From Lachnoclostridium sp. UBA3262 (GTDB lineage Bacteria > Bacillota > Clostridia > Lachnospirales > Lachnospiraceae), in the NCBI GenBank assembly GCA_002362575.1, contig DEUM01000010.1:1-39715 (forward strand): 39,715 nucleotides of DNA, written 5' to 3'. Under the pieces are notes generated by a model. That model worked only from the letters and a program-made list of their open reading frames with translations. It had not been told where the DNA came from and ran no database searches. Numbering within the stretch: the first letter of the stretch is position 1; each line of letters begins with the position of its first letter. Shown here piece by piece: positions 39,556 to 39,715 of this stretch. Position numbers and translations under genes: made by a program.

Positions 39556-39609
39556 CCCTCTGATTTTTCGGAGGGGCTACCCCTCCAGACTTCAAAAGAG
39601 GAAGGAGGG
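39556..39609 (+). promoter_or_regulatory. Alternative-pairing leader that can hide the ribosome-binding site
   Basis: Four mutually compatible strands lie in series: CCCTC (39556-39560), GGAGGGG (39570-39576), CCCCTCC (39580-39586) and the ribosome-binding site GGAGGG (39604-39609). The middle two form a perfect 7-bp hairpin with loop CTA. If the third pairs with the fourth instead, translation is blocked. Such switches are usual in type I toxin mRNAs. Confidence 0.6.
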
Positions 39610-39616
39610 CGATACA

Positions 39617-39709
39617 ATGATTACATATCAGGATTTCTTTTTATTCTGCACATTCATTGTTGCCCTTATCAGTCTGTTATACCAGATTTTTAAGGACAAA
39701 AAGAAATAG
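39617..39709 (+). CDS. Putative holin-like toxin peptide (type I toxin-antitoxin)
   Basis: A 30-residue peptide: MITYQDFFLFCTFIVALISL and then LYQIFKDKKK. One hydrophobic helix (about 7-23) with a lysine-rich C-terminus and the MxTYQ/ExF start match the small putative holin-like toxins found in Firmicutes, which damage the membrane when overproduced and are silenced by antisense RNA. GGAGGG lies 7 nt before the ATG, and a typical structured leader precedes it. A stop TAG follows the lysines. It is divergent from the DUF6273-like gene. An antisense RNA is expected, but only a weak candidate promoter is visible (see findings), and part of the locus may lie beyond the window. Confidence 0.7.
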   Translation: MITYQDFFLFCTFIVALISLLYQIFKDKKK

Positions 39710-39715
39710 CCGCCA

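Noticed and set aside
1..39715. tRNA or rRNA genes
   Set aside because: No cloverleaf with a GGTTCRA-type T arm or rRNA-like sequence was recognised in any gap; short GTTCGA-like matches (for example near 430) lack the rest of a tRNA.

Overview
The window looks like a chromosomal segment of a low-to-mid GC Gram-positive Clostridia member, most likely Lachnospiraceae. The evidence is the gene order of the long ribosomal-protein cluster (S10-spc-alpha, then ecfA1-ecfA2-ecfT-truA-rplM-rpsI), strong GGAGG ribosome-binding sites, zinc-type S14 and L36, a four-cysteine adenylate kinase, an L17 with a long lysine-rich insertion, and secreted proteins with very lysine-rich Ig/FN3-like modules. The species cannot be fixed from the sequence alone.

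Region 1 (1-2990) starts with a gene-free inverted-repeat block built around a 26-bp-arm bidirectional terminator-like hairpin. A Wzy/WaaL-type polysaccharide polymerase (+) and a family 2 glycosyltransferase (-) follow, and their 3' ends overlap tail to tail. Region 2 (3032-6401) is a three-gene plus-strand operon resembling Bacillus ydjI-ydjG-ydjH: an SPFH protein and two membrane-anchored proteins, all with zinc ribbons, with no pspA beside them. Region 3 (6379-12895) is an AT-rich defence island on the minus strand. It holds a fused double-domain adenine methyltransferase, an AlwI-family type II restriction endonuclease and an unrecognised 218-residue protein, preceded by a separately promoted pair: a P-loop kinase-like protein and a winged-helix/nuclease-like protein. 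Region 4 (12970-14249) is a TetR regulator with a flavin oxidoreductase; a perfect consensus promoter there is overlapped by a 25-bp palindrome.

Region 5 (14402-36832) is read entirely on the minus strand. From upstream to downstream it is rpsJ-rplC-rplD-rplW-rplB-rpsS-rplV-rpsC-rplP-rpmC-rpsQ-rplN-rplX-rplE-rpsZ-rpsH-rplF-rplR-rpsE-rpmD-rplO-secY-adk-map-infA-rpmJ-rpsM-rpsK-rpsD-rpoA-rplQ, then ecfA1-ecfA2-ecfT-truA, a secreted propeller-like gene whose 5' end is frameshifted at an 8-base homopolymer, and rplM-rpsI. Promoters are visible before rpsJ, inside the cluster before rpmJ, and before rplM. Several intergenic gaps (rpsJ-rplC, rpsH-rplF, rpmJ-rpsM, infA-rpmJ) are packed with perfect short hairpins, and one holds a pseudoknot-like arrangement. 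These are the least explained parts of the cluster. The rpsL-rpsG-fusA-tuf genes that often precede rpsJ are not here.

Region 6 (36840-39715) has two secreted proteins upstream of rpsJ: a glycerophosphodiester phosphodiesterase with a lysine-rich Ig-like module, and a DUF6273-like protein with Pro/Thr repeats and an FN3-like tail. Divergent from them is a 30-codon membrane peptide with the hallmarks of a type I holin-like toxin, preceded by an alternative-pairing leader. No tRNA, rRNA, CRISPR array, transposase or integrase was recognised.
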